Shown here one piece after another: positions 27,418-36,632 of a stretch of DNA of 64,000 nt. A model generated the notes under the pieces. That model was not told where the DNA came from. It worked only from the letters and a program-made list of their open reading frames with translations, and ran no database searches. This DNA is from Panacibacter microcysteis. Its GTDB lineage: Bacteria > Bacteroidota > Bacteroidia > Chitinophagales > Chitinophagaceae. Position 1 is the first letter of the stretch. Each line of letters starts with the position of its first letter. The position numbers were made by a program, and so were the translations under genes. Location of the stretch: contig NZ_JADWYR010000001.1 in the NCBI RefSeq assembly GCF_015831355.1, positions 1,364,001 to 1,428,000 of the forward strand, given 5' to 3'.

Positions 27418-28509
27418 TCAATCATCAAAACGGTTTTTGGTACGTGGTATGTGTGCAAGGCTTTTCCTGAGTGTGTGTTTAAGTTGCGTTTTTACAAGCT
27501 GGCCCATGGTTTTACAACGCAGAAAAGACAGTTCATGAAAGTGATCGGCAAGCTCTACCCTTAACTGGTTTATTTTTTCCAAGCTCGAGATATCTGCATT
27601 GTTCATGATATCCAGCAATTCCATTACGCGGTAGCGCGATGAAACCAGCCGGAAGGTCATCATCGTTCGCTCCTCTGCCTGGTATTGCGCAATAGACTCG
27701 CGGTCGAGGTGTTTTAATACCATATCTACAAACGGCCTGTTTTCTTTGAAGAACTGTGGCAGGTAAAGATTTTTTTTGCCCTCATAGCTTTGCTGATCAA
27801 AATCTATGGCGCGTATGCGGTACTGGTAATCATCATCAATATCGGGCAATACATTTATGACAAAATTATAACTGCGCATATCGCCCAGCAGTCGTACAAA
27901 GCAACGTTCGTTGAATTTTACGAATTCTTTTGCAAAGCGGATAATGTTGGTGGTACTTTCGAAGAGTTGTCGCTCTGCAAACACATCTCCGGGAATACCG
28001 GGTATGTGTTCTTCCACGAGTGTATCGAGATGCGTTAAAAAAGTAATGCGGTTGGGAGAGAGCAGGTGCTCAAGCTCGAGCCCATACACACGGCTTGCAT
28101 CTGCCTGTTTGATGTAGTAATGATCGTGGTTGTCGTTAAACTTGTTTACGATGCGTATGCGAAAAGGCTGGCTGTTGCCAAAGCTGCAGAAATCGATGCG
28201 TGCAACATCAAGGTGGCTGGTGAAACTAAGGTCGCCTTCTGTTTTTAAAATGGCGTATATCTGTACCAGGCTTTCGCGCAGGAACTCCCACTCACGCATA
28301 TCATAAGTAACGGTCTCCCACAAAGTAGGTTTGCCGGTTTTGTCTTTTAACGGTATGGAATAGGTGAAGCGTTGCAGGTCTTTGTAAGAAGCGGGTAATT
28401 TTACTTCCCTGCCATGCTTTTTTAAATAACTGCGCAAAGTATTATTCAGGTGAAAGATGGGCTTCTTTTTGGAAGGCCTGATATTATCTTCTTTTGCGGC
28501 TTCAAACAT
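27418..28509 (-). CDS. Uncharacterised protein with a possible kinase/phosphotransferase-like fold
   Basis: A 363-aa soluble protein that I do not recognise as a named family. Three spaced segments look like a protein-kinase/APH fold. YYIKQADASRVYGLELEHLL (near 130-150) resembles a beta-3 Lys and helix-C Glu. RLLGDMRSYNFVIN (near 205-217) resembles the catalytic GD/HxDxxxxN loop. IRAIDFDQQSYEG (near 232-243) resembles the metal-binding DFD. No Gly-rich loop is clear. The C-terminal about 80 residues are helical and basic. It is probably cotranscribed with the upstream MtfA-type peptidase gene (27-bp gap). Confidence 0.6.
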   Translation of the reverse strand: MFEAAKEDNIRPSKKKPIFHLNNTLRSYLKKHGREVKLPASYKDLQRFTYSIPLKDKTGKPTLWETVTYDMREWEFLRESLVQIYAILKTEGDLSFTSHLDVARIDFCSFGNSQPFRIRIVNKFNDNHDHYYIKQADASRVYGLELEHLLSPNRITFLTHLDTLVEEHIPGIPGDVFAERQLFESTTNIIRFAKEFVKFNERCFVRLLGDMRSYNFVINVLPDIDDDYQYRIRAIDFDQQSYEGKKNLYLPQFFKENRPFVDMVLKHLDRESIAQYQAEERTMMTFRLVSSRYRVMELLDIMNNADISSLEKINQLRVELADHFHELSFLRCKTMGQLVKTQLKHTLRKSLAHIPRTKNRFDD

Positions 28510-28536
28510 GCATGAAAATTACAACATCCGTTCTTC

Positions 28537-29274
28537 TCAGGGCAATAATGGATTGGTTTTATTTAGCGGATCCTGGTTCAGTAATTCTTTTAAATTATCA
28601 AACAGTTCCGGGTAATGTTCCTGTAAGGCTTCGGGTTTTTCGAAAAAGAGTTCAATACTTTCGGCCCAGAACTCCTGCAGGTTTTTGTATGCATAATCTG
28701 AGTACAATACGTTGTAGTTATGCCTCAGTGTATAGATCTCTTCGCTTTCCTCCATCACATCAGACAGCTCTTTTATAAACCCTTTTCGTTTACCATTGTG
28801 TGCAATTACATGCTGGTAGTACAGGGCATGTGCCATTTCATGCAAGCCCACATTGGCGCCATCCCTGTCGTCTGCAATACCTTTTAAAAAATGGTTCCAC
28901 GCAACAGTGATCACATTCTCTTCCACATGGCCGGCCAGCACACGCAACGCGTGTGGATCATCTGCAAAATATTCTTCGGCATGTACGCGTATATACCTGA
29001 ACCACGGCAGCTCAAATTCCTGCAGGCCGAAGGTAAGTTGAACTGCTGCGGCAGACAATAACACCGGCACCTCTTTATATGCCTGGCTGCCCGGAATGAT
29101 AAAGGATTTTACCGCGATAAAGCGCTGCACACGATTTTCGAAAACGTGTTTCAATTGCGGCAGCAGGTGCGCATAGTAAGGGAATCTCTTTAGGAGAATA
29201 GCGGTCAGTTCTGCTTTATGCAGCTTAATGCGCCGGCCGTCATACACATAATCTTTATTATGTTCGTTTGTCAT
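28537..29274 (-). CDS. MtfA-family zinc-dependent peptidase
   Basis: A 245-aa protein of the Mlc-titration-factor-A (MtfA/DUF980) family, aminopeptidases related to anthrax lethal factor. The zinc site HEMAHALYYQH gives HExxH (near residue 145), and EFWAESIELFFEKP (near 212) provides the downstream Glu ligand. The N-terminal helical part with LLPQLKHVFENRVQRFIAVKSF and LSAAAVQLTFGL also matches the family. In E. coli the family links to glucose PTS regulation through Mlc, but no PTS genes are seen here. It is immediately upstream of, and likely cotranscribed with, the kinase-fold-like gene. Confidence 0.85.
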   Translation of the reverse strand: MTNEHNKDYVYDGRRIKLHKAELTAILLKRFPYYAHLLPQLKHVFENRVQRFIAVKSFIIPGSQAYKEVPVLLSAAAVQLTFGLQEFELPWFRYIRVHAEEYFADDPHALRVLAGHVEENVITVAWNHFLKGIADDRDGANVGLHEMAHALYYQHVIAHNGKRKGFIKELSDVMEESEEIYTLRHNYNVLYSDYAYKNLQEFWAESIELFFEKPEALQEHYPELFDNLKELLNQDPLNKTNPLLP

Positions 29275-29322
29275 TACAATGATAATTGCTTCGATTTTTG
29301 TCCGTTGTCTTTTACGGGAAAG

Positions 29323-30594
29323 TTAGTCCGGCAATCCGCCTTCATTGTCTTCCAGTAAATTCAGGTTTACCGCATCTGCGCCCGCTATGCCTTCGATAGA
29401 ACCTTTAATATGTGCTGCATTCAGCAGCACTTTTTCCAATTGCTTTTCTCTTGCTTTCCAGAGTTTTTCCATCGCATCGCGTTCTTTCTGAATACTCAGT
29501 TTCATACTCATAAAACCTTCTCTTATGGCCTTCCATTGTTCGCTGAATTCGTTACCGATGAGGTAATCATACAACATCACCATTTTATCACCTTTGTTTT
29601 CCTGGCTCTTTTTGGTATCTGCAATTTTTAAAATGGCATTGCGCAGCAATAATGATACACTTCTTACTTCTGTAAAAGAGCAAATGTACACACCGTCTTT
29701 TTCGCCAAACCTGTCCATATCTTTTGGATAAGCCTGTGTAACAATAACGGCAACATCAGCCCCCAGCGTACGCATATCATGCTTCAGCTTTTCTATCCAG
29801 TCTCCGCCAAAATCTTTGGTGCGTTTGCTTTCATAAATGATCTTACCGGCCTCACTGCCAAACTGGTTGCGTACAATTTGTATACAATCTGCGCCACGCA
29901 CGCCTTTGCCCACTTCCTGTATTTTATCGAAAGGGAAAGTGGCCTGTAATATTTCTTCAAGCATCAGTTCCTGTACTTCGCCCTGCAACTGCATGCTGCC
30001 CTGTTCTGCCTTTCGTTTCATTTCATCTACCAGTTTCTTCTGGTCTTCTATCTGCTTTTCCATTTCACGCATTTTCATCTGGTATTCCTGCTCTTTCAAA
30101 CCCATGCGTTCATGCTCTTCTTTCAGTAATTGTTCCTTCATTTTGGCACGCTCACTTAGTAACTGCCGTTGCAACTGCAGTTCCATTTCCTCCTGCTTTT
30201 CTTTCAGTTGCTTTTCTCTTTGCAAAAACTCCAGTTCTTTCCTGCGGGCCTGCTTTAATTTTTCTTCGCTGTCTGTGGCAGATTCCTTCAATATGCGCAA
30301 CTGGTTTTCATAGTCGGCAGATAACGACTTGCGAATGGCTTCTTCCATCTGCTGGTTTTTCTTCTTCAGCTCTTCATCCAGCTTTTTTTGAAAGCTTTCT
30401 TCCTGTTGCTGTTTCTGCCGGCTGAATTCATCTTCTTTCCGGCGCAGTTCTTCTTCTTTGGTTTTTTTATAATCAAGCATTTGCTGGCGCAACTGCTGTT
30501 TTTCTTTTTCAATAGATTCTTTCAGTTCATCATTCAATGCTTCTTCCAGCGGAAACTCAAATCCACAACTCGGGCATTTTATCATTGTAGCCAT
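29323..30594 (-). CDS. DUF2130 coiled-coil protein with nuclease-like domain
   Basis: A 423-aa protein. It opens with a short zinc-knuckle-like MIKCPSCGFEFPLEEAL. A long Glu/Lys/Gln-rich coiled coil (about 25-215) follows, then a C-terminal globular domain (about 220-400). That domain carries GADCIQIVRNQFG...KIIYESKRTK, a spacing that resembles the PD-(D/E)xK core (Asp ... Glu-x-Lys). DUF2130 proteins are widespread and uncharacterised. A DNA-processing or structural role is inferred only from the motif. No partner gene is adjacent. Confidence 0.82.
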   Translation of the reverse strand: MATMIKCPSCGFEFPLEEALNDELKESIEKEKQQLRQQMLDYKKTKEEELRRKEDEFSRQKQQQEESFQKKLDEELKKKNQQMEEAIRKSLSADYENQLRILKESATDSEEKLKQARRKELEFLQREKQLKEKQEEMELQLQRQLLSERAKMKEQLLKEEHERMGLKEQEYQMKMREMEKQIEDQKKLVDEMKRKAEQGSMQLQGEVQELMLEEILQATFPFDKIQEVGKGVRGADCIQIVRNQFGSEAGKIIYESKRTKDFGGDWIEKLKHDMRTLGADVAVIVTQAYPKDMDRFGEKDGVYICSFTEVRSVSLLLRNAILKIADTKKSQENKGDKMVMLYDYLIGNEFSEQWKAIREGFMSMKLSIQKERDAMEKLWKAREKQLEKVLLNAAHIKGSIEGIAGADAVNLNLLEDNEGGLPD

Positions 30595-30905
30595 TACCTT
30601 AATTTTTCACAAATTAATTAGTGGAACGATAAAAAAGCAGAAAGATTTGGTAACCGGCTACAGTATTGTATGGCATCACCTGTTGTGTCACTCACTTCAG
30701 GGTCCCTTTTTCATGGCGACTACAGCGATTAGCTATAATGTTGGTAAGTAATTCCAACACATTTTATGGCAGGTTGCACTAAACTCGCTCCTAAGCTAGA
30801 ATACGCTGATAACGGTCAGGTGTCTAGCGGCGTTAGAACGTTGCAAAAAACCCATAAATTTCGGCAAGGCGGTTTGCTTTTTTTAAACCTTTATTAAGTA
30901 ACTGC
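30595..30905. other. Intergenic region with a repeat element and an unexplained dyad
   Basis: These 311 bp hold one intergenic repeat (30654-30733). Beyond it, 30760-30895 has composition unlike its surroundings and a TAACG ... CGTTA dyad (30810-30814 and 30831-30835). No ORF or terminator can be supported. Confidence 0.4.
30654..30733 (+). repeat. Intergenic modular repeat, copy 13 (type B core)
   Basis: CCGGC at 30654-30658 is 23 bp before GTTGTGTCACTCACTT (30682-30697), with the tatggcatcacct arm. The right arm GCGACTACAGCGATTAGC matches the class seen at 57148. GTAC is replaced by CAGGG, as in copy 6. Confidence 0.85.
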
Positions 30906-32414
30906 CTAATCCTGCGGAAGTGAATACCACTTTCTATACAAGCTGTGCATAAAAATAAATATGGAAAGTATAAATATAACAGGGCCAGCTACTTCGGCAA
31001 TTTTAAAAAGCATATCTAACGAAGCGGGATCATAGGTTTTGGTTTCCATATGCTCGTAATAGTAATTACGCTGTATTGCTTCAGTAAGTGCTATTACCAC
31101 TAAAGGTAAAAAGGCCAGCATCAATGTAACGCTGTTTATCGCAATGCCTGTGATTATATTCCGCTTTTTATTTGTAAAAGCTAATATTGATAGTACAGAA
31201 AAAATAATAAAATAGAATAAATACCAACCATAAACCGCAGCCTGAGAGGAATGAAAAAGACCTATGAATATGCCACTTATTATAAAAAGAACAACAAGGC
31301 ATAGTAATGTAATGAAGAAGGTTTTAATACTTGAATGCCTGAAAACAAAAAGAATTATAGAAAAGATAAGGGACGTATAAAAGATGATTCTCAGTAATGC
31401 CAGCCCTAAAAATCCTGTCCATCTGTACGCTTTTGAATTATAGTTGTTGATGCCATTGTTAATAGTGGTAAGCCGATACCTGGCATCTATTGTTTCTTTC
31501 GGCTTTTGGGGATCATAGCTGGTTGCATATTTTGGTTCATTTTCTTTCAGGTAATACTTGTTTAACAATTTATCCAAGGAATTTTTTACTAGTTTCTTAT
31601 TCGGTGCCACATAATGCGCCAAAACCGAATCATAAATTTCTTTTGATGACATGGTTTTATGGGAAGATGATCTACGCCAATAAGATTCTCCTACAAAAAC
31701 ATAATCGGGGCACTCAAAAAAAGCATAAAGTGTATCATTGATTTTTACCATGCTGTCAGCAGTTGCCACTTTAGATCTTAATTCTACCGTATCAATTATC
31801 TTGTAATAGCCATGTATAAAAGCAACAGTAGTATCGGCATAATCTTCTTCGTATGTATCTACTGTTTCAACATCAATATACTGACGCTTTAAGTTTTCGG
31901 GCAATGTGTCCATAACAACTACAGTATCTACATTCCAGGGCTTATTGTAATATGAATATTCCAGTTGGTTAATATATACGTTCATTTTATTGATGTCTGT
32001 AATAACTTTTGATTTTGAATAATCCCGGTTGGCTTTAATCGTTTCAACAAGAGCGGGTATGTAAGCAAAAGAGCATATTGCAGCGGTAGAAATAAAATAA
32101 AGCAGGTATACGATTGTTGTACGCATTGGGCTTATCTGTCCGAATCTTTTAAATACGTTAAACCGCAACAAATAAATGATCCAGATAATAATGCCGAGTA
32201 AGCTTATTATAGAAAGAAAGCCGGCCCAGGTTATTGCCGTTGTATCAGCAAGTGCATGTGCAGGAATGATATAACAAGTAAGCGCCAGCACGATGTTTAT
32301 TACAATACAATAATATATTACAAGGTGTGCTCTTGTACTCCATAATTCAGGGTTATTCTTTAAAAACTTATCATCAAATCTTTTTAGAAAAGCAGGAATA
32401 AAAGGACGTATCAT
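30906..32414 (-). CDS. Uncharacterised multi-spanning membrane protein, ABC partner
   Basis: A 502-aa protein I cannot assign to a family. There are three N-terminal transmembrane segments (about 30-52, 63-87, 98-120), an extracytoplasmic domain of about 200 residues (about 125-330) rich in Tyr and Asp with repeated DTV/VDT motifs, then five more segments (about 335-362, 370-392, 396-416, 422-445, 468-490). It lies 20 bp after the gene for an ABC ATPase and probably forms a transporter or signalling complex with it. Codon and base use look more AT-rich than flanking genes, suggesting possible transfer. Confidence 0.7.
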   Translation of the reverse strand: MIRPFIPAFLKRFDDKFLKNNPELWSTRAHLVIYYCIVINIVLALTCYIIPAHALADTTAITWAGFLSIISLLGIIIWIIYLLRFNVFKRFGQISPMRTTIVYLLYFISTAAICSFAYIPALVETIKANRDYSKSKVITDINKMNVYINQLEYSYYNKPWNVDTVVVMDTLPENLKRQYIDVETVDTYEEDYADTTVAFIHGYYKIIDTVELRSKVATADSMVKINDTLYAFFECPDYVFVGESYWRRSSSHKTMSSKEIYDSVLAHYVAPNKKLVKNSLDKLLNKYYLKENEPKYATSYDPQKPKETIDARYRLTTINNGINNYNSKAYRWTGFLGLALLRIIFYTSLIFSIILFVFRHSSIKTFFITLLCLVVLFIISGIFIGLFHSSQAAVYGWYLFYFIIFSVLSILAFTNKKRNIITGIAINSVTLMLAFLPLVVIALTEAIQRNYYYEHMETKTYDPASLDMLFKIAEVAGPVIFILSIFIFMHSLYRKWYSLPQD

Positions 32415-32434
32415 GAATTTTTTTTAAATGGGTT

Positions 32435-33568
32435 TTAGAAATAGCGTTTGGTTGAATTGGTAATATCCCTGTAATACTGTATTTCAATACCGGCATTTAC
32501 AAGTTTTTGTAGCAGTTGTTTTGCTGAAATAGTTTCTGCTACTATTGTATAAAAACCACCATTGTATTGAACAGTTGCTTCAGCGCCAAGCACATTACCA
32601 ATCAGTTCCCTTTCAGCATTGCTTTCTATTTCGATTGCATTACTTGCAGCAGATTCATTTTGCGTGTTGGTTGTATAAATACATTTACCTTTTTTAATAA
32701 GCAAAACATTATCTGCCACTTTTTCTACTTCATGCAATTGCTGAGAGCTTAAAACAATACCGAGTGGATGACGAACCGATTTGGCAAGGTTTCTTAAATC
32801 TGTGAGCAGCGTTTGCTGCGCATTAATATCAAGATTTGCCAAAGGCTCATCTAAAATAAGTAATGAAGGTTTCTGAAGTAGTACTCTTGCAATTTCAAAG
32901 CGCGTTCTGTACCCACTGCTTATTTGCTTCCATGTAAGATGTGCATATGAGCTGAGATTAAGCCGTTCCAGCATAAAATCAACCATTAGTTCGTTTGCTT
33001 TTCCTTTAACGCCACTCAATGCAGCGGAAAAGTGCAGATTGTCTTTAAGCATTCCATACCAAACCGGAATCCGCTGCGGAATAAAGGCAACGTGGCCTTT
33101 GATTGTATAGTAATCCGCTTTGCGAAGATTATGGTAAATAATGTTTCCACGGTCTATAGCAAGATCTCCTGACAAGCAGGAAAGGAGTGTTGTTTTTCCA
33201 TTCCCGTTTTCGCCTACAACGCCAAGTATATCACCTGTTCTTATTTCAAAACTTATCGGGTGCAAAGTGAAGTTTCCCTTTGAATAACTTTTTCCAATTT
33301 GGTCAACATTCAATAAAGGCATAGCGGCAAATCTTCCGCTGGGAAATGAACTTATACGCGTAATCAAGTCATCTGCCTTATTAAAAAAATCCTGTCCCGG
33401 ATTTTCATCATTGTTTTGCAAACGATGATATTGTTTACTCCAGGAAATTGCTTCTGTAACGAGGTCATCATCCTGCGTATCAAGAGCAGCGTCAAGGGTT
33501 CTTCTTACTGCGAGTGATATGTCTCCATACTGAATAAATGACTTGATTGAATCGGTGGTTAGGGCCAT
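32435..33568 (-). CDS. ABC ATPase with an N-terminal helical extension
   Basis: A 377-aa ATPase. About 85 residues precede the ABC domain. This helical segment contains IQYGDISLAVRRTLDAALD and may be a docking or regulatory module. The ABC core has Walker A GENGNGKTTLL (near residue 120), signature ISSGYRTRFEIAR (GYR variant of LSGGQ), Walker B LLILDEPLANLD and H-loop region LSSQQLHEVE, where Gln replaces the H-loop His. The C-terminal about 80 residues form an ACT-like or regulatory tail. It is operonic with the downstream 502-aa membrane protein. Confidence 0.82.
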   Translation of the reverse strand: MALTTDSIKSFIQYGDISLAVRRTLDAALDTQDDDLVTEAISWSKQYHRLQNNDENPGQDFFNKADDLITRISSFPSGRFAAMPLLNVDQIGKSYSKGNFTLHPISFEIRTGDILGVVGENGNGKTTLLSCLSGDLAIDRGNIIYHNLRKADYYTIKGHVAFIPQRIPVWYGMLKDNLHFSAALSGVKGKANELMVDFMLERLNLSSYAHLTWKQISSGYRTRFEIARVLLQKPSLLILDEPLANLDINAQQTLLTDLRNLAKSVRHPLGIVLSSQQLHEVEKVADNVLLIKKGKCIYTTNTQNESAASNAIEIESNAERELIGNVLGAEATVQYNGGFYTIVAETISAKQLLQKLVNAGIEIQYYRDITNSTKRYF

Positions 33569-33651
33569 AGTGGTTGTTTAAAAATGAAATATAGTACTAA
33601 GACTAATACATCTCATTTTTTCAAACTACAAAATTTTAAGAAGCCTATAAT

Positions 33652-33731
33652 CCGGCGCAACAGCCCAATAATGAACAGAAACGTACAAGTGAGTGACACA
33701 ACCAAAGCTTAATAGTACTACAGAAGCCGGC
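33652..33731 (-). repeat. Intergenic modular repeat, copy 14 (type B core, full length)
   Basis: Core on the minus strand at 33683-33702. GCCGG at 33726-33730 lies 23 bp away and abuts the helicase stop codon. The outer right end is CCGGCGCAAC at 33652-33661. This is one of the cleanest boundary examples, with CCGG at both ends. Confidence 0.9.
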
Positions 33732-36248
33732 TTACAATTGCTGCTTTTCTTTGTTCTTTAAATGATTGAGCGAGGCTATAACAAACTTAATCTCTCCATA
33801 CGTTACCTGGTCTCCCAACTGTTGTTTAACCGGCGCCGAAGCATTGTTTTCCATATTCCTTACAACCGGCTCTATCAATACAATTTTTTCTGTACTTACC
33901 AGTTCATTAACAGACAACTCTCCCTGCTCTATATAGTATGCAAGGTGTGTTTCTATAGTACCTGCCGCAAGGTTTCTTTCCTGCGCTATTTCTGCTATTG
34001 ATTTGCCTGCTTTGTACAGTTTGTAAGATTCCAGTTTGGTATCAGTTTTTTCACCGGCAGGTTTTGTTTCCTTTTTTTCTTTTTTTACAACGGGTTTTTC
34101 GTGTATGCACGATGTCAGGTTGCGTTCCGCTGCGTAGGCATTTATCAACTCTATAAACTGCTGGCCGTAACTTTCGATCTTTGCTTTTCCAAAACCTGTT
34201 ATCTGCGCCAGTTCTTCCAGGGTTTGTGGCAGGTAGGTGGAAAGTTCGTGCAGGGTGTCTCCGGATGCAACAAGGTACACCGGTACATTTTTTTGAGAGA
34301 CTATCTTATCTCTTAACAGCCTGAGTTGCTGGAATAACGCCGGGTGTGGCGTTTCCGTTTTTTGCTGCGTTTTATTGTTGGCCACAGCATAGGCATTTAC
34401 CCGTAGTTGAGTAACACGAAACCCTTTCCTGTGCATGGCGAACGATGCGGCATTGAAACCCTCTTCCAGGCCTTTTGTTGTGTGCACAGCCTGTGAGAGT
34501 GCCACATGTACATCGTGCAGCAGCAAATTGTACACCATGGCTTTTTGCTTGCTGTCAGTAACAGCAACCGAACCTGCGAGGTAGCGGTCTGCTACCTGCA
34601 GTTGCTCTGCAAAATATTTAGATGCAGCCATTAACCTGCCCTGCAGTGCTTCATGTTGTTCGGGAATATAAGGCTCATTGAGCAGTGCCTGCAGTTGCGG
34701 TTTAAACTTATCGAGTACGCCTGCAATATGATCCAGCCGCTCCTGCAGTGTAGCCAGCCATGTAAGTACTTCTTCGTTGAAATATTTTATTTCTTCTGTT
34801 ACAAATTTTTCAAATACGCTTACGGCTTTAAAGATCGCATCAATATCAAACACTGATGTAAGTACAGATGACTGGTACACCCTTTTTGATTCGTTGAGGG
34901 CGTAATTCAGTTGCGCTGCGGCTTCTTTCTGCCGCGAGAACTGTACAATTCTTTCATCATTGCGCATACCATTGCCTGTTATGCGGCTCTTTAACACAAT
35001 TCCGCCTAACGTTGTACAACGGCTTAGCGCCACATATACCTGCCCGCTGGCAAAAGCAGCACCGGCATCTATGATCGCTTTCTCAAAAGTAAGCCCCTGG
35101 CTTTTGTGTATGGTAATGGCCCAGGCAAGCCTTAAGGGAAACTGCTCAAATGAACCAATTACTTCTTCTTCTACACGCTGCGTAGAAGCATTGAGTGTGT
35201 AACGTATATTCTCCCATTTTTCTTTCCTGAGCTCAATGGCAGCGGGGTCATCTTTGCATTGCACAAAAACGCTTTCTGTTTCAAGCCTGGTAACCACCCC
35301 AATTTTACCATTAAAGTATTTCTTCTCGGGGTCATTCTTTATCATCATTACCTGTGCGCCTTCTTTTAGCTGCAACAGTTCATCGGCGGGATAACTTTTT
35401 TCGTAAAACTCGCCGGTGATTACCGCTTTATAGTTTACCACGGCTGAAGACAGCTTGTTCAGCTGGTCTGCGTTAATAGCGTCTGCTTTGTAATTATGCG
35501 TGGTAAGGGTTATGTAACCTGCATCTTTCGATGGTTGAAAATCGGCATTAAACCTGCTGTTCAGCAAATGAAATCCTTCTTCATCCATTTCATTGTTGCG
35601 CACCTTGTTCAGCAGGTCTATAAACTGTTGCTCATTTTGCCGGTAAATTTTGTTCAGTTCTATGTGAACCGGTTCTTCATTCATCAATACATGGCTATCA
35701 AAAAAGAAAGGGCTGCGGTAATGTGGTGCAAGTATGCGCCATTCATCTTCCTGTACTACCGGTGGCAGCTGAAACATATCGCCTATAAAAAGCAATTGTA
35801 CACCGCCAAAAGGTTCGCTGTACCTGTTGCGAAAATGCCTTAACACCACATCAATGGCATCAAGCACATCACACCTTACCATACTTATCTCATCGATGAT
35901 CAACAGTTCGAGTTGTTGCAACACCTTTCGCCTGTCGCCATTCATTTTAATTCTGCCCAGCAGGTGATGCCGGTCAATACCGGCAGTTTGCTGAAAGCCT
36001 TTGCTTTCCGGTATATACGGGGTAAAAGGCAATTGAAAAAATGAATGAATGGTGGCGCCGCCCGCATTAATGGCTGCAACACCTGTTGGTGCAATTACGG
36101 CCACCTGTTTATGTGTATTGGCCTGTATGTATTTAAGGAAAGTTGTTTTACCGGTGCCTGCCCGCCCCGTTAAAAATACGGGCCGGCTGGTGTATTGAAT
36201 AAAATTGGCAGCTATGGTAAACAAACTGTTCTGATCATCGTGCAACAT
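33732..36248 (-). CDS. Pif1-like SF1B helicase with HRDC and HTH_40 domains
   Basis: An 838-aa DNA helicase. The Pif1/RRM3-type core (about 1-430) has Walker A GRAGTGKTTFLKYI, PTGVAAINAGGATIHSFF, Walker B LLIIDEISMVRCDVLDAID, GDMFQLPPV, and the C-terminal VYVALSRCTTLGGIVLKS. A helical linker (about 440-630) precedes an HRDC domain (about 645-710, with LFQQLRLLRDKI and ITGFGKAKIESYGQQFI). A terminal HTH_40-type domain (about 745-795) has LYKAGKSIAEIAQERNL. The architecture is recurrent in Bacteroidetes. A role in G4/fork processing is inferred. A TAGCTTTG box lies 5 bp upstream of the start. Confidence 0.9.
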   Translation of the reverse strand: MLHDDQNSLFTIAANFIQYTSRPVFLTGRAGTGKTTFLKYIQANTHKQVAVIAPTGVAAINAGGATIHSFFQLPFTPYIPESKGFQQTAGIDRHHLLGRIKMNGDRRKVLQQLELLIIDEISMVRCDVLDAIDVVLRHFRNRYSEPFGGVQLLFIGDMFQLPPVVQEDEWRILAPHYRSPFFFDSHVLMNEEPVHIELNKIYRQNEQQFIDLLNKVRNNEMDEEGFHLLNSRFNADFQPSKDAGYITLTTHNYKADAINADQLNKLSSAVVNYKAVITGEFYEKSYPADELLQLKEGAQVMMIKNDPEKKYFNGKIGVVTRLETESVFVQCKDDPAAIELRKEKWENIRYTLNASTQRVEEEVIGSFEQFPLRLAWAITIHKSQGLTFEKAIIDAGAAFASGQVYVALSRCTTLGGIVLKSRITGNGMRNDERIVQFSRQKEAAAQLNYALNESKRVYQSSVLTSVFDIDAIFKAVSVFEKFVTEEIKYFNEEVLTWLATLQERLDHIAGVLDKFKPQLQALLNEPYIPEQHEALQGRLMAASKYFAEQLQVADRYLAGSVAVTDSKQKAMVYNLLLHDVHVALSQAVHTTKGLEEGFNAASFAMHRKGFRVTQLRVNAYAVANNKTQQKTETPHPALFQQLRLLRDKIVSQKNVPVYLVASGDTLHELSTYLPQTLEELAQITGFGKAKIESYGQQFIELINAYAAERNLTSCIHEKPVVKKEKKETKPAGEKTDTKLESYKLYKAGKSIAEIAQERNLAAGTIETHLAYYIEQGELSVNELVSTEKIVLIEPVVRNMENNASAPVKQQLGDQVTYGEIKFVIASLNHLKNKEKQQL

Positions 36249-36252
36249 GTAA

Positions 36253-36260
36253 CAAAGCTA
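36253..36260 (-). promoter_or_regulatory. Candidate -7 box for the helicase gene
   Basis: TAGCTTTG on the minus strand, a perfect TAnnTTTG match, ends 4 bp before the start codon at 36248. Confidence 0.45.
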
Positions 36261-36315
36261 ACAATAGCATAGAGAAAAGAAAATGAAAAATAAAGTGACG
36301 CAATGCAGTAACCGG

Positions 36316-36556
36316 CAGCGGTATTTACTGGCGTGAAAACTGAATTTAATTATTGTACCAAATGTAGTTTTTAGTTGCACTGAATGCTTTATATATTATT
36401 GTTTCAGAGGTAGCATTTACTGGCGTGAACACTGAATTTAATTATTGTACCAAATGTAGTTTTTAGTTGCACTGAATGCTTTATATATTGTTGTTTCAGC
36501 GGTAGCATTTACTGGCGTGAAAACTGAATTTAATTATTGTACCAAATGTAGTTTTT
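36316..36556. repeat. 92-bp tandem repeat, about 2.6 units
   Basis: ACTGGCG recurs at 36327, 36419 and 36511, a period of exactly 92 bp. Units are almost identical, differing by single bases (attattgtt vs attgttgtt; gaaaac vs gaacac). The third is cut at GTAGTTTTT. The array begins about 3 bp after a CCGGC and ends where the tcatggcatcgcct arm of copy 15 resumes, so it sits inside that element's left arm. Confidence 0.92.
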
Positions 36557-36632
36557 CATGGCATCGCCTGTTGTGTCACTCACTTGTACTGTAACGCAGC
36601 TGGCAGCAACGATACTGCATATGCCAGGCCGG
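36557..36632 (+). repeat. Intergenic modular repeat, copy 15 (type B core, left arm split)
   Basis: Core GTTGTGTCACTCACTTGTAC at 36570-36589. The right arm GCAACGATACTGCAT (36606-36620) leads to GGCCGG at 36627-36632. The left arm tcatggcatcgcct is separated from its presumed CCGGC (36312-36316) by the 92-bp repeat array. Confidence 0.88.

Noticed and set aside
30808-30838. attC-like (integron) site
   Set aside because: TAACG ... CGTTAGAA resembles attC ends, but the spacing is far too short, no R/L core pairs are complete, and no integrase or cassette is present.
36316-36556. CRISPR array
   Set aside because: The three units are 92 bp with no variable spacers and no cas genes; it is a plain tandem repeat.
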